34,461 nucleotides of DNA, from the NCBI GenBank assembly GCA_030531595.1, contig JAUNND010000022.1, positions 1 to 34,461 on the forward strand. The letters run 5' to 3'. Origin of the DNA: Eubacteriales bacterium. Its GTDB lineage: Bacteria; Bacillota; Clostridia; Oscillospirales; Oscillospiraceae. A program made the translations under genes and the position numbers. A model generated the notes under the pieces. It was not told the origin of the DNA, did no database searches, and was given only the letters and a program-made list of their open reading frames with translations. Shown piece by piece: positions 31,632 to 34,461 of the stretch. The stretch's first letter is position 1. Every line of letters starts with the position of its first letter.

Positions 31632-32618
31632 TCAGCACACTATTTCCTTTATTCTTTCCCACATTCTGTCCATATACGGGAAGAACTGATAGAACCTTGC
31701 GTCATGCATATTTCTGCCTTCCGGTACATAGATGTCTTTTTCATCGTATTCCTCTATATTGCTGCCCAATGCCGCCAGCTGATCCACGGTCATATCGGTC
31801 ATCATATAACGCCCCAACCCGTTTACTGTTTTAACGATCAGCTCCGGATCGCGACTGAAAGCTTCTTTGGCCCGGTTTATATATGAGTCGATATAGAGTC
31901 TCTGTCTGCCCATACGGGAAATATTCGTACCGTCCGCCACGCCCTGTCTTGCACGCACGAAGCTCAGCGCTTTTTGCCCCTCAAGCGTAACGGTCGCCCC
32001 CTCTGTATAGCTGCTGTCCAGTTCCGTCAGATCATAAGGCATAGTGACCGGCACGCCGCCGACAATATCAGTGAGCACCGGTACGGCGCCCATGGAGATC
32101 TTCACATAATGATCGATCGGCATATAGAACAAAAGCGAGGAAACGGCATTTGCCGTATTTATACAGCTGTCTTTCAATCCGGAACCGTAGTTGTGAGAGA
32201 GTGTGATCTGTTCGTACTCATATCCGCCGACATTGCCCACGACATCCAGCCACGGTACGGATGTCATCGTATCGCGGTTTATCTGAATAAGCTGCACGGT
32301 GCGTTCAAGATTGTCAAAAACCATGAGCGCAAGAAAGTCCGCCTGCTGATAATTATAATACGGGATCATCTGATCCGGCTCATAGTGAATGAGCTCATCA
32401 TCGTCAACACCGATAAAAAGTACAGTATCAAGCTGACGGCGCATTTTACAGACTTCGCCGTCATAGATTATCTCTCTTCTGATCTCGATCCCATGCTCTG
32501 CCTTTCCGGCGTTCTCTATCTCCGGACCGATCCGCTGCTGTATCTTAACGGCTCCGAAGAAAACGCCGGCAAGAAGCAGTATTCCGAGACAAAGCAAAAC
32601 AATATTACTTCTTTTCAC
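31632..32618 (-). CDS. LytR-CpsA-Psr (LCP) family wall-polymer transferase
   Basis: LCP enzymes attach teichoic acids, capsule or other polymers from undecaprenyl carriers to peptidoglycan outside the cell. 328 residues: basic start, membrane anchor (about 5-24), then an LCP domain with LFIGVDDDE, ADFLALMVFD, QLIQINRDTM (conserved Arg-Asp), IVGGVPV and LSFVRARQ..SRMGRQRLYI. The start is GTG 32618, overlapping the phosphatase stop (GTGA). The paired phosphatase suggests a capsule or wall-polymer locus continuing beyond the window. Confidence 0.93.
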   Translation of the reverse strand: MKRSNIVLLCLGILLLAGVFFGAVKIQQRIGPEIENAGKAEHGIEIRREIIYDGEVCKMRRQLDTVLFIGVDDDELIHYEPDQMIPYYNYQQADFLALMVFDNLERTVQLIQINRDTMTSVPWLDVVGNVGGYEYEQITLSHNYGSGLKDSCINTANAVSSLLFYMPIDHYVKISMGAVPVLTDIVGGVPVTMPYDLTELDSSYTEGATVTLEGQKALSFVRARQGVADGTNISRMGRQRLYIDSYINRAKEAFSRDPELIVKTVNGLGRYMMTDMTVDQLAALGSNIEEYDEKDIYVPEGRNMHDARFYQFFPYMDRMWERIKEIVC

Positions 32619-33325
32619 TTTATACTTCCGATCATTCTGTATGATTTCTTAACGATCTCGGCAAACTTTGAAGCTCCGCCGTTCTTCCTGATGATCTGAG
32701 CCGCAGTTCCGATATTGGGCGCTCTGTCCGTCAGATTATGGCAGTCACTGCCAATCAGATGGAATTCGTCGTTGTTGAGCATTTCCATGGCGATCTTCCT
32801 CGACTGTTCCCGAATGAAAAAGCTTGCGTTTACCTGCACAAGCATCCTTCTTCCGCTCACCATATCGGTAAGAGAATAATCATTCAGTAATCTCATGTAC
32901 CGGTCGATATGGGCTATGATCGGGATCATGTTGAGGTTATTGCCGGTCTCTTCGATCTCATCAAGCATCGACTCTCCCCACGGGATCATCGGAGGTTCAA
33001 TGAGGATACATGGGAGTTCTCCCATTTTGAGGGATGCGAGCCCGTCAGCCATGCTCATCCCCGGGAAATAGAGCACCTCGGCCGCGGGATAAACGACAGG
33101 GAATTCCGATCCGTCTTTATCCATGGCTTCAGTGAGCTGTCTGAAAGCACGTGTCCTGCTTTCAATAAAATTATCCGGGTCGTCTTCGTTCGGATAGAAG
33201 TGAGGTGTGGCAAAAACGATATCAACGCCCTGCTTTTTGCAGAGCTTGAGCATCTGCAGGCTCTCGTCTGCATCGCAGGCGCCGTCATCTATATCGGGTA
33301 GAATATGCGTATGAAAATCAATCAT
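32615..33325 (-). CDS. CpsB/CapC-type PHP-domain tyrosine phosphatase
   Basis: A metal-dependent phosphatase of the PHP fold that in capsule loci removes phosphate from the tyrosine kinase regulating polymer synthesis. DFHTHILPDIDDGA at the start gives the HxH metal site; ATPHFYP, IAHIDRY and IGSDCHN supply further ligands. The ATG at 33325 (236 residues) is chosen because homologues start at MIDFHTHI; an upstream GTG at 33352 adds a hydrophobic leader. Neither has a clear ribosome site. It starts just 29 bases after the terminator hairpin of the preceding gene. Confidence 0.9.
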   Translation of the reverse strand: MIDFHTHILPDIDDGACDADESLQMLKLCKKQGVDIVFATPHFYPNEDDPDNFIESRTRAFRQLTEAMDKDGSEFPVVYPAAEVLYFPGMSMADGLASLKMGELPCILIEPPMIPWGESMLDEIEETGNNLNMIPIIAHIDRYMRLLNDYSLTDMVSGRRMLVQVNASFFIREQSRKIAMEMLNNDEFHLIGSDCHNLTDRAPNIGTAAQIIRKNGGASKFAEIVKKSYRMIGSIK

Positions 33326-33354
33326 AAAAACCAGTAAAAATAAGTTTATCACAA

Positions 33355-33381
33355 AAGGGCGGCAAAGAAAATGCCGCCCTT
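33355..33381 (-). terminator. Terminator of the secreted-protein gene
   Basis: AAGGGCGGCA (minus 33372-33381) pairs with TGCCGCCCTT (33355-33364) around a seven-base loop, followed by TTGT. The ten-pair GC-rich stem lies 35 bases beyond the gene stop. Confidence 0.8.
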
Positions 33382-33416
33382 ATTTTTATATTACACTGCT
33401 GCCGGGATCAGACCGT

Positions 33417-34421
33417 TTATTTGATATCGGTCATAATGAGAATTGCGCCGCATTGGTCAAAATGGACATTGATCAGTCCGTCTTCGGGAATTTCCACTCT
33501 CAGCTCTTTCCACTTGCCGTCAAAGAGCTTGACCAGAACATTGTCGCCGACCTTTATATCTTCCAGTGCAAACTCAACCTCACTCGGTTTTTCCTCCTGA
33601 AGCCAGAAGAAGTATCTGGCTGTCATGCCCTCGGGTATCTCGTCCTTGACTTCCTTATAGGCCTCATTGAAAACGTCCCAGTTGACGCGCTCAAGCATAT
33701 ATGCCTGATCAACCGCGATCGTGACGACGTCGTCTCTTTTATGAATACGTATGGGGAGAGAGGAAGCAGTACTTCCTTTGGTCACCTTGGTCGTACCTGT
33801 CACACTGTCAAATACAGTGCTCATTTCGGCAAGCTTTTTCAGTATTGCAGCAGAACCGCCGGGAGAATGACAGATGGCGATAGGACCGTTGACGGAAACG
33901 GTGATTATGACGAGCTGATTCTTTTCATCGAACTCATGCTTCATTTCCTGCCATTTATCGTCTTTATACTCAAGATAGGTAAAACCTGTGGCTTGTTCGA
34001 ATTCTCTGATCTTGAAGACGATCTGATACGGGAGAAAATCCGCCTCAGACCAGTAAACGGAAAGCTCGCCGTACTCCTGGTCGATGGCGTTATCAAGGAT
34101 AAGATAGGCATCTTCCAGGATCTGCTTCTTTTCGAGGTCAAGCTCATCTCTGTAGTTATATTCGGTATAATCGGCTACCATCTTGTCTCGGTCGACCTCA
34201 AGACCTTCCGGGAAGATATAATCCGTATCTTTTTCTTCCGTGTTCATGATATCCGTATTATTTACCAGAAATGAGTCCATGTCGTAATCATATATGCTGG
34301 GGTCTCTGCCCTTGTCGGCAAACTCTTTTTCTTCAAAGTCATTCTCTCTGATTGCAAAAGAACCGGCCTGAACGCCAAGGAGCATGATCATTGCAAGTAT
34401 AACCGCAATAAAGCGTTTCAT
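33417..34421 (-). CDS. Unrecognised secreted protein with duplicated domain
   Basis: 334 residues with an N-terminal signal peptide (about 1-23, KRFIAVILAMIMLLGVQAGSFA) and no later membrane helix. I do not recognise a named family. Two segments, about residues 131-184 and 279-333, look alike: each has a hydrophobic strand, then LxxxDxKWxEx, a beta strand with charged turns and a final hydrophobic strand ending GPIAI or GAILI. They probably form two beta domains separated by a region with helix-like charge spacing. GGGAGG lies upstream of the ATG. Similar repeated beta domains occur in Firmicutes cell-surface proteins; ligand unknown. Confidence 0.85.
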   Translation of the reverse strand: MKRFIAVILAMIMLLGVQAGSFAIRENDFEEKEFADKGRDPSIYDYDMDSFLVNNTDIMNTEEKDTDYIFPEGLEVDRDKMVADYTEYNYRDELDLEKKQILEDAYLILDNAIDQEYGELSVYWSEADFLPYQIVFKIREFEQATGFTYLEYKDDKWQEMKHEFDEKNQLVIITVSVNGPIAICHSPGGSAAILKKLAEMSTVFDSVTGTTKVTKGSTASSLPIRIHKRDDVVTIAVDQAYMLERVNWDVFNEAYKEVKDEIPEGMTARYFFWLQEEKPSEVEFALEDIKVGDNVLVKLFDGKWKELRVEIPEDGLINVHFDQCGAILIMTDIK

Positions 34422-34461
34422 TCAGATGCCTCCCAAAAAATTATTGATTTTCCGTATTTTC

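Noticed and set aside
33453..34274. Plus-strand open frame of 273 codons opposite the secreted protein gene
   Set aside because: The minus-strand frame has a signal peptide, a ribosome site and an internal domain repeat; the plus frame has none of these.

Overview
The window looks like chromosomal DNA of an endospore-forming member of the Clostridia (Firmicutes), most likely a Ruminococcaceae/Oscillospirales-type lineage. The evidence is a complete eight-gene spoIIIA operon, the asp23-nusB-xseAB-ispA-dxs-tlyA-nadK-argR-recN gene order typical of Clostridia, Mini-ribonuclease III, TepA, strong AGGAGG-type ribosome sites, frequent TTG/GTG starts and sigma-A-like promoters. The lineage is inferred from gene content only; there is no rRNA here. 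No tRNA, IS element, prophage or CRISPR array was seen.

Layout. 1-1392 (-): HerA-like ATPase, cut by the window edge. 1533-2333 (+): CdsA. 2369-3343 (-): RluA-family pseudouridine synthase. 3523-6441 (+): a tightly overlapping four-gene ECF-type transporter module (two ABC ATPases, EcfT-like, S-component-like). Both ATPases have lost key catalytic residues. 6585-7127 (+): an RnfG-like membrane-anchored FMN-binding protein with its own promoter and terminator. 7173-13653 (-): rqcH, mrnC, ftsK/spoIIIE, uppP and tepA, which cover ribosome quality control, 23S rRNA maturation, DNA translocation, cell-wall lipid recycling and a ClpP-like protease. 13705-26227 (-): thirteen closely packed housekeeping genes reading asp23, nusB, xseA, xseB, ispA, dxs, tlyA, nadK, argR, recN, prfA, a tsaC-coaE fusion and an M18 aminopeptidase. 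This block starts at a visible promoter and ends in a terminator that also contains the tepA ribosome site. 26355-30741 (-): spoIIIAA-AH with a candidate sigma-E promoter and a clear terminator. 30859-31329 (+): an unrecognised small membrane protein. 31342-31601: a palindrome-rich intergenic element with no credible gene. 31632-33325 (-): an LCP-family envelope polymer ligase and a CpsB-type PHP phosphatase, a pair typical of capsule or wall-polymer loci. 33417-34421 (-): an unrecognised secreted protein with a duplicated C-terminal-type domain.

Most of the window is ordinary core genome. The most unusual parts are the ECF module with two degenerate ATPases beside an orphan RnfG-like flavoprotein, the TsaC-CoaE fusion, the terminator/ribosome-site overlap at tepA, the palindromic element near 31.4-31.6 kb, a very short SpoIIIAG and the duplicated secreted protein.
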